From Phyllostachys edulis (taxonomy: Eukaryota; Streptophyta; Magnoliopsida; Poales; Poaceae): DNA of 64,000 nt. The notes beneath the pieces are model-generated. The model did no database searches. It was given only the letters and a program-made list of their open reading frames with translations, and was not told the origin of the DNA. The translations under genes and the position numbers were made by a program. Of the stretch, positions 1-9,520 are shown one piece after another. Location: contig CM070548.1 in the NCBI GenBank assembly GCA_036346405.1, positions 55,859,866 to 55,923,865 of the forward strand. Direction: 5' to 3'. Numbering within the stretch: the stretch's first letter is position 1; the number at the start of each line of letters is the position of its first letter.

Positions 1-2848
1 AATATTATAACATCACAGACTACCTTAGGTTAAGTGTATGATTAAATTCAAGATAAGCCACAAGTTCAGGGGTATAACTAACTAGGAGCAGGGCACAAAT
101 ATATTTTAGAAAGTTGCATGCAGTGTCCTTTGTATTTTAGAATTCTAAAGTTCAAAAGATTAGGTTCAACATGGTGCGAGAGGAAGCTTGCCTTGATAGT
201 AGTATATAACCTCTTGCTCGAGGTTCTTGGGACTCAATAAAAGGCTCAACAATTTCGAAGAACCAATATCTAAAAGAGAATAAAATCCAATAAATACAGA
301 AAAGCAAAGAACAAGATGCATAAAAGAATGTATGATCAAAATGATAATGCATGGGTAGCAATATGCTTAGACTATATTTAATTTACTAAGGATAATAACC
401 CATATATACTATCAATGCTACTTGCTACCCAGATTTTAGATTTAGAAATATAGCTACGATGTCGGGTTTTATATCTTTGAGCAGACAGACAACAATTAAT
501 TAGTTACTTAGCTTAACTCTATATAAATAAAATGCTACAGGATAGCTAAGTGTATTAAATTAGTGTTGTGAGCTAACTAGTCATTTACTACTTATTAATG
601 TTAATTTGAGATTTAAGACTTTGTTGTCTCTGTGTGGTCGGTTAGACCAACACGAAATAACAAGAAGCTACTTTACTATTTCGCTAGCTAGTAAAGCTAC
701 AAAAACTAGAAGCTGTAAAGTGGAGTTAAGGCTGATTGGGAAGTCATAATTACTACACTTATAATCACTAAACCTAACAGGCCAAGCGAAAGGAGGAAAT
801 AGAAATCTTTCTATTGTCGGGTGACCAACACCTAAAAACAAACAATACTTCATTAACGGTTTTAGTTGGCATAGAGAGCTACACCGTTAAGTACTTATGG
901 TGAAGTTATGACTATCTAGGAAGTATTTAATACCATAAACATGATTACTAATCTTTAATTGCCGGTGTAAAGAAAAAAGAAGACAGATACCAAATTGTCG
1001 GTTTTAGCAAACAAAACTAACAGAGAGGAAAAATTTGAAATACTAAAGAAATAGTGACCATGACTTTTGAAGGAAGAGCATGGTTAACGATTAGGGTTTC
1101 TCTTAGGACCTAAACAAATTAACAAACTAATATACTGGTATGAGAAACCTAAAGTTCTTGAAAACGATATGAAAGACCGAAAAGTTATAAAAATAACTTT
1201 TCAGTTAAAAGAAGTTTGGAGTATCTTATGAATCAGTGAGTGCTGTGAGAGGATAGCTAAAGTTCTTAGAGAGCTTAAGCTAACAGAAGTAAAGATTAAC
1301 TCACCAGCTAGGGTTAGAAAAGATGAAGTCAAGGTTTTGGTCAACAAAAGAGGTCCAGAACCCTTTTCCTTGTGCAGGATGTTGTTGCACCAAGGTGGGA
1401 GTCCACAAGCTTAAGTTGGTGAGAAGAGACCCATACATTCAATCCTACAAGAAATGTCCAAAACTCATATTAGTATGAGATGAGACCTTCTTGAGGTTGA
1501 ATAAGGATGGAACAAGAGAAGCTTCAACGGTATGAAGGCAAAGTGAGAGAGCTCCTCTGGTCAACAATGGCGAGAGTCATTGACTAGGCTTTATATAGTG
1601 TACAAAATGTGTAGAAACAGCGAGAATTCTCTAGAATCCAATAGGTGGCACTAAAGGATAGATATTAAGAGGAAAATATCATCATATCCATTTGTATCGC
1701 CTCTTCCCGATGGTAATAGTGTTAATGGTGCCTAGCATGAGAGGAAACCCATTTTCGCCACGACACGCTGGGCCCAGAGTGCTACCACCATACTGACACC
1801 AGTGATGGCTCAACGCACAGCCATTGTCCGATTCGATTGAGTGGTGGAGATAAGATGGCCAAAACGCTCTGAATCGGTATGGGAGAACGTGGGCCACACG
1901 ATTTCAATGAACGACTCGGATCGGCGAGTCTGTAGTGGTCGAACCTCCCATTGAATCTGGGTGGTCCATTGCGTATCCAACGGTTGAAGTCACGTGGGTG
2001 TTAAAGTTGGTCGAACGTCACCTAGGATCTGGGCGCCCAAAGAAGATCCAACGGTGGCGCTATAAAGAGGAGGGCGGAAGTGGAATAGGATGCGACGCCA
2101 GTAAGATCATGATCCAACGGTGGAAATCAAGGAGGCGTGAGGGTGGTCAAGTGCACTTTGATCTGGCGGTTCAAAGCACATCCAACGGTGGAATTTCTTT
2201 GTGTCTTGGTGTGAGGTGGTCGGATAGCCAGTGAATCGGGACCGTTCAGCGAGAATGAGCAGTGAGATGGGCCACGGGTTTGGGCGCGTCTTGCGAGGCT
2301 CCGTGCGAGCTGGACTGGCGCACTGGTTGAGCTCGACTCGACGGGGCCGGGTCGCTACAATGCCTGATCCTGGTTTAGAGCGAGGAAGTTGACCAGGTCT
2401 GCTTAAATTTTCAAAAGGTTTGACTAGGCTTTTAAATATAGCAAATAAATTTGTAAAATCTTGAAATTTTGCAGAATCACTTCTTTGGGAAGATATATTC
2501 CCCAAATAAATTTTAAAATCACTGTTTCTTCTTTATAAATACATAAATAATTCATTTAAATCAACTAGGGTTCATTTAAAGATAATTATTTTTCGAAAAT
2601 CAAAATAATTTCTATAAATTCAACAAAAATTATTTTTGGCCATAATAATTGATCTGGTTTTCAAATAAATTATTTCCAGTCATAATACCAACATTGGATG
2701 GTATTTCCTTTTGAAATTTTGATCAAGTTGGAATTTGTAATAGAAATTTGGGAAATTAGGTTGTAACAAAGTGCCTAAATTGACAAAATGAGCGATAATG
2801 ATATGAACAGTGCTTTATTCTTGTTTTGTTAGGGCCGAGGTCATTACA
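1..2848 (-). repeat. 3' LTR of Gypsy block 1, partial
   Basis: Matches 10852-13755, 31640-34474 and 42416-45286 almost base for base apart from small indels. It ends at TTACA next to the purine tract of the element. It carries one copy of the 21-bp unit that is doubled in both 5' LTRs, and a single run of four TCCAACGG boxes (starts 1976, 2047, 2113, 2181). A TATATAAA box on the - strand lies at 1590-1597. Confidence 0.93.
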
Positions 2849-2864
2849 AACCTACCCCCTTAAG
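2849..2864 (-). other. Polypurine tract of Gypsy block 1
   Basis: On the - strand this reads CTTAAGGGGGTAGGTT, directly abutting the 3' LTR, where plus-strand DNA synthesis is primed in LTR retrotransposons. The same tract abuts the 3' LTR of the second copy at 34475-34490. Confidence 0.8.
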
Positions 2865-3079
2865 AAAATCTCGTCCGAGATTTCTTATAATTCCGAAGTT
2901 GGACAAAGACGAAGTTGAAATGATATTCTTTAGAAACATAACATCAATTGTCTTTATTTCTTTCAAAGATAGAAAAGAAATTTTCACATAACAACATAGT
3001 GCTGTTATTACATCTTCTTTTACATTGCTTTGTTTAACCTTGCCTTTCTTAATTTAAAGACAAGTATTAAACAGCAAAA

Positions 3080-3543
3080 AGGTGAAGTGCTCGATCCTCA
3101 TTAGATCTTGGCGCTCCCATGTGGCTTCATCTTGAATGATTAGCCCATGAATTTTTAAGAACTTGACAAGGCGATTTCTTGTCCTCGTTCCATTTAATCG
3201 AGGATACGCCTTGGTTGTTCTTGATCTGAAGATCTGGTTGCGAGATCAAGATTCTCATAAGTAGTAGCCTCGGTAGGAACACGAAGGCACTTCTTTAATT
3301 GAGAAACATGAAAGGTATCATGGATTTGCCGGCGAGTGTCGGAAGTTCCAATCGATATGCCACGGCTCCTCGTTTTGCAATGATTCGGAAAGGCCCGATA
3401 TAACGAGGTGCTAGCTTTCCTTTCACTTGAAAACGATGAGTACCTTTCATCGGCGACACTTTAAGATAGACAAAGTCATCTATCTCAAAACTTAGCTCAC
3501 GACGTCGATGATCGGCATAGCTCTTCGGCGAGGCAGGCGGTTT
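3080..3543 (-). pseudogene. Gypsy integrase C-terminus and chromodomain-like tail, block 1
   Basis: Translation of the - strand across small frame shifts gives the integrase C-terminal domain (LKVSPMKGTHRFQVKGKLAP, then RYIGPF), the FHVSQLKKCL-like motif around 3290-3310, and a tail ending EATWERQDLMR near 3110-3130. The EATWE motif after a basic/hydrophobic stretch is typical of the degenerate chromodomain of plant chromoviruses, which binds modified histone tails and directs integration into heterochromatin. At least two frame breaks and one stop (in place of the start of the NGTRTRNR segment) interrupt it. Family-level call; lineage (Tekay/Del) is inference. Confidence 0.7.
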
Positions 3544-4097
3544 TCAAGCGGTCTCGAATCGAACGAACTTGCTCTTGACTTCCAAAACCAAGTCTGGGCC
3601 AAAGAATGGTCTTTCCCAGTTCGACCAATTTAATGGAGTCCTACAAGCTCTTCCATACAAGGCTTCAAAAGGTGACATTTGAATACTTGCTTGGTAGCTA
3701 TTGTTGTAGGAAAACTCCACATCTGACAAAGATTTCTCCCAATTCTTGCCATATGCTAAAACACGAGCTCTCGAAGATCTTCCATCACTTGATTCACCCT
3801 TTCGGTTTGACCATCAGTGCGAGGATGATAAGCGATCTTTGAAGGATAATTCAGTTCCCATTGCTTGATGAAGACAATTCCAAAATGGGAAGTGAATTGA
3901 GATCCACGATGCGAAATAATAACTTTAGGAACGCCGTGGAGACAAACAATCTTGGCAATATAGAGTTCTGCCAATTGCTTGCCATTAAAAGTGGTTCTGA
4001 CAGGGATGAAATGAGCCACTTTTGTTAGGCGATCAATTATCACCCATATGGCATCAAATCCATTCGGAGACTTGGGAAGTCCGGTAACAAAATCCAT
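3544..4097 (-). CDS. Gypsy integrase catalytic core, block 1 (active-site Asp replaced)
   Basis: Two open stretches (4097-3756 and 3729-3544) cover the rve core. The first starts MDFVTGLPKS, has the first catalytic Asp in IIDRLTKVAHF and the catalytic Glu in the TDGQTERVNQ motif. The second Asp, expected in a D-R-G-S-x-F motif, is His here (codon 3909-3911 on the + strand, read CAT on the - strand). The second block has the same substitution, so it is inherited rather than a random read error. With this residue lost, the encoded integrase should be unable to perform strand transfer. The segment 3729-3544 (SYQASIQMSPFEALYGR) continues toward the C-terminal domain after one frame shift. Confidence 0.88.
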
Positions 4098-4109
4098 ACC
4101 GACTTCTTC

Positions 4110-4775
4110 TCATTTCCATTGTGGAATAGGTAAAGGCTGAAGGGTACCAGCAGGTTTCAAGTGCTCGGCTTTAACCCTTTGGCAAATATCACATTCAGCA
4201 ACAAACTGAGCAATTTGCCTCTTCATCTTGCTCCACCAAAATGTTTTCTTTAAATCCTGGTACATCTTAGTACTTCCAGGATGTATAGAAAACTTGGAAT
4301 TATGAGCCTCTTTAAGAATTAGCTCTCTCAGCTGTGGATCTGAGGGTACAACCAGACGATTGCGATATCGAATTGTACCACGAGCATCTTCAGAAAATTC
4401 ATTGGCTTTACCTGCCTTCATGTTTTCCTTGATCTCTACTACCTCAGTATCAGTTTTCTGGGCCTCCAGAATCTGATCTTCGAGTGTTGACTTTACTTCT
4501 AAGGCAGCAAGAAATCCATCTTTGACCATTTCGAGACTTAAGCGCCGAAGATCAGCACATAAGCTCTTAGTCAAAGGAAGTGTTGATAAGCAATTGCATT
4601 GTGACTTCCTGCTCAGAGCATCAGCCACAACATTGGCTTTGCCAGGATGGTAATGAATACCCATATCGTAGTCCTTGATCAATTCAAGCCATCTTCTTTG
4701 TCTCATATTCAGATCAACTTGAGTGAATATGTATTTGAACTTTATGATCGGTGTAGATTTCATAGCGATTGCCAA
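4110..4775 (-). CDS. Gypsy RNase H end and integrase zinc-binding domain, block 1
   Basis: One 221-residue open frame. Residues ~10-60 are the end of RNase H (KYIFTQVDLNMRQRRWLELI, then ADALSRK). Residues ~145-205 hold the H-H-C-C integrase zinc-binding domain with a His pair in AHNSKFSIHPG and the Cys pair in CDICQRVKAEHLKPAG. Order RNase H to integrase is diagnostic of Ty3/Gypsy. It runs into the catalytic core at 4097 after a single frame break. The corresponding region of block 2 (35660-36397) is broken in several places. Confidence 0.9.
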   Translation of the reverse strand: MAIAMKSTPIIKFKYIFTQVDLNMRQRRWLELIKDYDMGIHYHPGKANVVADALSRKSQCNCLSTLPLTKSLCADLRRLSLEMVKDGFLAALEVKSTLEDQILEAQKTDTEVVEIKENMKAGKANEFSEDARGTIRYRNRLVVPSDPQLRELILKEAHNSKFSIHPGSTKMYQDLKKTFWWSKMKRQIAQFVAECDICQRVKAEHLKPAGTLQPLPIPQWK

Positions 4776-5165
4776 GAAGGTAATGTCGCCAAATCTTTAA
4801 TGCATGGACTCTGCGCCAATTCCAAATCATGGGTAGGATAATTCACCTCATGAGGTGCATAGCGCTGGATGCATATGCCACAACTCGGCCCTCTTGCATA
4901 AGCACACAACCAAGTCCATGGCGAGATGCATCACAATAAATATCAAAATTCTTATGGATGTGCGGAAGAGTGAGAACAGAGCTTGATCAGGAGCTTTCTC
5001 AAAAAGTGGCTGTTTTCACATTCCCCCGACCAAAAGAATTTGTTTTCTTTCTTCAAGATTTGAGTCGATGGCACGGAAATCTTGGAAAAGTTTTCAATGA
5101 ACCTACGGTAATATCCATAAGTCAGAGGAAACTTGATTTCGGGAACATTCTTGGGCTGCTTCGGT
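4776..5165 (-). pseudogene. Gypsy RT connection and N-terminal RNase H, block 1
   Basis: Translating across frame breaks gives the connection motif YGYYRRFIENFSKI near 5060-5120 and the RNase H start IYCDASRHGLGCVLMQEG near 4895-4945, the latter holding the first RNase H Asp. No single frame spans the region; the visible breaks sit at small indels relative to 36600-36860. Role: degradation of the RNA strand during reverse transcription. Confidence 0.75.
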
Positions 5166-5756
5166 CTAGTACATCTTGTACTTTCTTTGGGATCCTGATA
5201 ATACCTCCTTCGGATAATACATGTCCCAGAATGCAACTTGCTTGAGCCAGAAAGCACATTTGCTAAATTTGGCATATAACCGATGCTTGCGAAGTGTGTC
5301 CAGCACAAGTCTCAAATGATACTCATGCTCTTCGTCCGACTTGGAGTAGATAAGAATGTCGTCAATGAACACAACAACAAACTTATCCAAGAAATCCATG
5401 AATACTGAATTCATTAGATTCATGAAATAAGCAGGAGCATTTGTTAGACCAAAGGACATAACAGTATACTCGTATAATCCATAACGAGTAGAGAATGCGG
5501 TTTTAGGAATATCTTCCGTTCTAACCTTGATCTGATGATAGCCCGAACGCAAATCAATCTTAGAAAAGACACGGGCTCCAGTTAACTGGTCAAACAGATC
5601 ATCAATTCGGGGAAGAGGATACTTATTCTTGATAGTAACCTCATTTAACGGACGGTAGTCTACACACATCCGTAACGTCTGATCTTTCTTTTTGACAAAA
5701 ATGGCAGGGCATCCCCAGGGTGAGGAACTCGGTCGAATGAATCCCTTGTCAAGCAA
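5166..5756 (-). CDS. Gypsy reverse transcriptase core, block 1
   Basis: A 196-residue open frame with the RT palm in order: GFIRPSSSPWG, VKKKDQTLRMCVDYRPLN, KYPLPRIDDL, the first catalytic Asp in FSKIDLRSGYHQI, the SFGLTNAPAYF motif, and the catalytic pair in FIDDIL (codons about 5358-5369). All three catalytic Asp residues are present. The upstream link to the protease and the downstream link to RNase H are shifted out of frame. This is the best preserved RT in the window; the block 2 copy has Tyr in place of the second Asp of the pair. Confidence 0.93.
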   Translation of the reverse strand: MLDKGFIRPSSSPWGCPAIFVKKKDQTLRMCVDYRPLNEVTIKNKYPLPRIDDLFDQLTGARVFSKIDLRSGYHQIKVRTEDIPKTAFSTRYGLYEYTVMSFGLTNAPAYFMNLMNSVFMDFLDKFVVVFIDDILIYSKSDEEHEYHLRLVLDTLRKHRLYAKFSKCAFWLKQVAFWDMYYPKEVLSGSQRKYKMY

Positions 5757-6290
5757 TTCTCCAAATTTGTTTCTTCAACTCAAACAGCTCATTGGAAGGC
5801 ATGCGATAAGGTCTTCTCGAAATGGGAGCGATGCAGGGAACTAGTTCAATTCTGAACTCCACTTCCCGATCGGGTGGCATCTGGGAAGATCTTGGGAAAG
5901 ACATCCGGATAATCACATACTCTGTATCGACTCAGAGTAGGGGTGGGATCGACTTTCAATGCACCAAGGTGAGAATGAATCGCTCTAGGCGAAAAATGGT
6001 GAAAGGCCATTTTTATTAGTAAGGATATAGTTCTCTGGGCACAATTGATTTGGCCGAAATTCTTGGATAACCAGTCCATACCCAAAATGACATCTATCCC
6101 CTTAGAATTTATCACAATCAAGTCTGCCCAAAAATCTACCCTTCAATATTAATATTGACATTAAAGGCGATTTGATCGGTCATAAATCTTGACCCGGTAG
6201 TGAATAATATGAGGTGGATGAAGCGGATGCATGTCTAGCGATGTTGAGTAGCAAGCGCCTACTAATAAAAGAATGGGATGCTCGAGTCAA
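5757..6290 (-). pseudogene. Gypsy aspartic protease and protease-RT linker, block 1
   Basis: The open part 6121-5846 contains DVILGMDWLSK, the conserved flap-distal motif of retropepsins in plant Gypsy elements, followed by the spacer that reaches the RT (DYPDVFPKIFP). The catalytic D-S/T-G triplet is expected in the preceding frame near 6270-6290, where VLFDSSIPFF replaces the usual DSGASHSF. That shift is probably a small indel. The protease would cleave the Gag-Pol polyprotein. The reading frame is broken at least twice. Confidence 0.75.
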
Positions 6291-6918
6291 ATAGAACAAT
6301 AGCTGAACTGAAATTAACTAGGAGCATACCAAGGATAACCTCAGTGCCTCGGCGCTTCTTCTTGATCGGTTGATTCACACGGCCATGATGGAGCAGTCGA
6401 GACTTAACAAGCGCCTTTGGAGAAGGTGCAGGATGCACAAGTGGAGATGGTGAGCAGTGGTAATCCCTTTGCCTTAGCAAAACATTGGTTATAAAATGTC
6501 GGCGACCACAATGGTAACATATCACCCCGACGACATTGATAGCGATGAGGTGGCTGTGTCCACTAGGTCGGGAATCCAGTGAGATGAAGGTGGACGAAAA
6601 GCAAACACCGCATACTGGTGGGCGAGCTGGTGCTCGGAAGGCGAGGTTGCCACAGAGGCAGTGTCGTGAGCGACCACTATATGTGAATTGAGTGGCCTTC
6701 TGCCGCTTCCGTGAATCTTCCAAAGCCTTGCTCTTGGTTTCAGCAATTATGACTTTGTCCACAAGATGTTGAAAATTTCTGAAGTCTTGTATTGCCAAAG
6801 CCAGTTGTAGCTCCTCAGACAAACCATTCATAAAACGGTTTCGACGACGAGTGTCAGTCGAAACATCGTTAGGGGCATACCGAGCAAGAAAATTGAACTC
6901 ATGAAGATACTCAGTCAC
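6262..6918 (-). CDS. Gypsy Gag C-terminal half with zinc knuckle remnant, block 1
   Basis: A 218-residue open frame. Residues 1-75 are the C-terminal half of the retrotransposon Gag domain (LHEFNFLARYAPNDVSTDTR, NRFMNGLSEELQ). Around residues 130-145, VICYHCGRRHFIT is the start of a CCHC zinc knuckle missing one Gly, with the last Cys lost. The tail enters the protease (VLFDSS). The N-terminal half lies at 7518-7018, out of frame by one small indel and one stop near 6953 (LKQ then TAG). Gag forms the virus-like particle shell and packages the RNA. Confidence 0.87.
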   Translation of the reverse strand: MTEYLHEFNFLARYAPNDVSTDTRRRNRFMNGLSEELQLALAIQDFRNFQHLVDKVIIAETKSKALEDSRKRQKATQFTYSGRSRHCLCGNLAFRAPARPPVCGVCFSSTFISLDSRPSGHSHLIAINVVGVICYHCGRRHFITNVLLRQRDYHCSPSPLVHPAPSPKALVKSRLLHHGRVNQPIKKKRRGTEVILGMLLVNFSSAIVLFDSSIPFFY

Positions 6919-7017
6919 TGACTTTCGCCCTTGCTTGAGAGCAAGAAATTCCTACTGCTTGAGCATCATTACTCCCTCAGGAATATGGGCCTCGCGAAAA
7001 GCCTCCATGAACTCAAG

Positions 7018-7518
7018 CTAGGTGGGAGTATGACCGGTGGGTTGGATAGCCAGATAATTATCCCACCAATTACTAGCTGGTCCAGTCAATTGGTAGCTAG
7101 CATACAGAACCTTCTCCCTTTCCGAACATTGGGCAATGGATAGCTTCTTTTCAATTTCCCGAAGCCAATCCTCTGCCTCCATTGGATCCTGGGAGCTGGA
7201 GAACACTGGCGGGTTAGTTCGCTGAAAATCAGCGAGACTTCCCTGCCCATGTTGAACTCCTGCTCTGCCCACCAGTGTCGAGATGGCGGAGGTATTACGC
7301 ATAATCTGTTCCAATATCTTGCGTCGATCCATGCGGTTGCGCTCAATTTGCATGAGCACGTCCGCCATGGTGGGTGGTGGAGGAAGTTCCTCTTCCTGAC
7401 GACCACCTTGTGGACCATGAGATCCGAAAGGGTCAGTCTGCTCTCCCTGAGTCTGGAGAACAGGGGTGGAAAACCTCTCCTCTTGTTGTGTTCGCGATCG
7501 AGTGGTTGGTCCTGTCAT
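7018..7518 (-). CDS. Gypsy Gag N-terminal half, block 1
   Basis: Starts MTGPTTRSRTQQEERF, a proline- and glutamine-rich N-terminus, then the Gag core with NPPVFSSSQDPMEAEDWLRE (residues ~105-125) and LYASYQLTGPASNWWDNYL (~140-160), the W-x-W/WWDN signature of Ty3-type Gag. The ATG at 7518 is preceded by about 1.65 kb of leader from the PBS. The frame closes at a TAG within the motif before EFMEAFREAHIP and continues at 6918. Confidence 0.9.
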   Translation of the reverse strand: MTGPTTRSRTQQEERFSTPVLQTQGEQTDPFGSHGPQGGRQEEELPPPPTMADVLMQIERNRMDRRKILEQIMRNTSAISTLVGRAGVQHGQGSLADFQRTNPPVFSSSQDPMEAEDWLREIEKKLSIAQCSEREKVLYASYQLTGPASNWWDNYLAIQPTGHTPT

Positions 7519-8587
7519 CCTGTTGCCATATAATGGTTAACAACATAACAAGGATACACTCGTGTTAACACATACAAGCTTTGGAGAAAGAAATTAATTA
7601 AATACTAAACCTAAGCATGCAGTATGTTATGATATGCAACCAATTAACACCAAAAACAGCAGCACATAGTACAGTAAAAAGGTGCGGCTTCCATTCCCTC
7701 ATAATGGGTCAGCTACACCAGCAGCATAGCACAACAAAACAAACACAACCATAGCCGATCATAGCAAACAGAGTCGGCCCCAATTTAATAGAACAGGTCG
7801 GCTGGACTCAAAACAGTAACAACACCCAGAAATCAATACCACCAAAAACCGACCTCTCTTTAACAGCCAACTAATACCAGACCAAAACCAAGCCGAGTAC
7901 AGCAAACAGGGGAGGCTCCCATTTCATGAAATGTCGGTTGAACAAAGACCATAACAGACTCAATTACAACCAAAAGTCTGCATCCACTTTATTAACAGCC
8001 AACAGGAAACACCTTAGGTTTAAAATATACAAGTCAACCACCACCAGCAAGTTCCCAAAATACATAAGTCGGCACCCTGAATTTATACAAAACATAGGCT
8101 ATGCTATTACACAATATCTAATACACAATACTAGTTTATTACACAACTTTAGCCGAACACATCACCCAGCACCTAAGTGTAGTCGTTACGGTTGAAATTC
8201 ACCGGGAACTCATTTAACAGATGAGCTTCTGGTGAACCCGTATCGATAGGATCCCTAGGGCTGATAAGGCGAGTAGGGAACCTAGCAGCAAGTAATGGCC
8301 ACCGAGTGAGTAGGTCGGCGAGTGCGAGGAAATCCAGCGAGACATCCGTGCTGGCGACCTCGACCAGGGCGAGAACAAGCCGGCACCTCTGGAAGTATCA
8401 ATCCACGTAGTGCGATGGCGGTGGAGGGATCTCGTTGTTCTTAGTAAAGCGCGTTACGAGGAACGCGGTTTGTAGCAACACCAATCCTCAAATACTCCCG
8501 TGACTCGTCGCGAGACGGCGGCGGGTTTCCCATAACTTCGCCACGCGAGGCGATGATAGGTTTGGTCCATGATACGGACTAACCTCG
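7519..8587 (-). other. Gypsy untranslated leader, block 1
   Basis: No convincing protein on either strand between the leader ORF and gag. It is A-rich on the + strand. The stretch about 7530-8250 is almost identical to 39108-39830 (two differences seen by eye), far cleaner than the sequence on either side. A + strand open frame at 7926-8195 is a shadow: it has no recognisable domain and lies antisense to the element. Confidence 0.7.
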
Positions 8588-8989
8588 CTAACTTCGCGAC
8601 GTATGGGTCTTCTCAAACTGAATCTCATCAAGCGTAATCACATCCGACCTAGGGCCGTGTTTGGGAAGTGTACATAGGGTGGTTGGGACAGCTCCGTCGA
8701 GATCATGACGAAGGAGGCCCATCATCCCACGTGACTTCTGCCTGACCATAGACTCGGAAGTGGCACGATGTGGATCTGATGAGAACACTACCCACCACCG
8801 TCGGGCGATCACATTAATGATAGCTTGGTACTCTTCCATGCGGGACCTCGGTCTCGACGATAAAGGGCATACTCGGCGATCGTGAAATTGGCCCGCCACA
8901 TCATATCTCAGTAAGGCGAAACCCATCCACCTCTTCGCTCGGGTCTCTTTAATCAAATACCGACCACTCATCTCTGAGAGAAAAGACAA
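8588..8989 (-). CDS. Extra ORF upstream of gag in the Gypsy leader, block 1
   Basis: A 133-residue frame between PBS and gag, in sense with the element, beginning MSFLSEMSGRYLIKET with KRWMGFALLRYDVAGQFHD and SRMEEYQAIINVIA. The second copy keeps the same protein, runs further upstream (40654-40304) and continues after a frame shift to a shared C-terminal part (DVITLDEIQFEKTH, then LAAKLWETRR) at 40288-40076, for about 190 residues together. Some plant Gypsy elements are known to have an extra ORF before gag; whether this is one of them I cannot tell. No recognised domain, no signal peptide. Conservation of the residues across copies is not evidence of selection because the copies are duplicates. 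Confidence 0.5.
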   Translation of the reverse strand: MSFLSEMSGRYLIKETRAKRWMGFALLRYDVAGQFHDRRVCPLSSRPRSRMEEYQAIINVIARRWWVVFSSDPHRATSESMVRQKSRGMMGLLRHDLDGAVPTTLCTLPKHGPRSDVITLDEIQFEKTHTSRS

Positions 8990-9172
8990 GGTAGATAAGA
9001 GACTGATCTTGAAAAATCAATAGAAAGGTAGATAAGAATTGATACTAAAAGAAGATAAGGAGTAAAAGATAGCACACTTAGATCCTTAGAAATTAATTTA
9101 AGTTAAAATAATATCACAGAGACCCACTAAAGGCAACAACCATGCTAATTCTATCCTACAGGCAAACGTATA

Positions 9173-9184
9173 CTCTGATACCAA
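9173..9184 (-). other. Primer binding site of Gypsy block 1
   Basis: On the - strand this reads TTGGTATCAGAG, matching the 3' end complement of initiator tRNA-Met, a few bases inside the 5' LTR (which ends at 9188). It sets the direction of the element. In block 2 the same site reads TGGTATCGAG, with the A of CAG missing. Confidence 0.88.
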
Positions 9185-9455
9185 CGCTGTGAGACCCCCA
9201 ATTACTGGAATTGTGCCGAATTATAATTATACTGGTAGTATAATTCTTAATTAAGGAACGATGTAATGTCCTTAATAAAGATCATACTAGAAGCATAATC
9301 ATAACAAGTAACAATCCAACAATTAGGTTCCGGATATATGCCATGCAATAGTTCCTGTGATTAGTGACTATTGAGCATATATCCTTAACCAACATTGCAT
9401 CAATCACATACAAGTCATACATTCACATAATTATACATTAATAATTACATCTCCA

Positions 9456-9520
9456 ATTTCGGTTGCTACAGTACCAGGTTGCTACAGTAACCGAAATATG
9501 AACAGATGACCTTGGGTCAT
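9456..9520. repeat. Two adjacent inverted repeats in the R/U5 part of the Gypsy LTR
   Basis: ATTTCGGTT (9456-9464) pairs with AACCGAAAT (9489-9497), and the loop holds a second copy of GGTTGCTACAGTA. Nine bases further, ATGACC TTG GGTCAT (9506-9520) forms a short hairpin. The same arrangement is found in the LTRs near 30254 and 41028. Function unknown; an RNA structure near the 5' end of the genomic RNA is possible. Confidence 0.6.

Noticed and set aside
7926..8195. 89-residue + strand ORF, also at 39526-39783
   Set aside because: Antisense to the Gypsy leader, no domain, and the identity of the two copies is due to the duplicated block.
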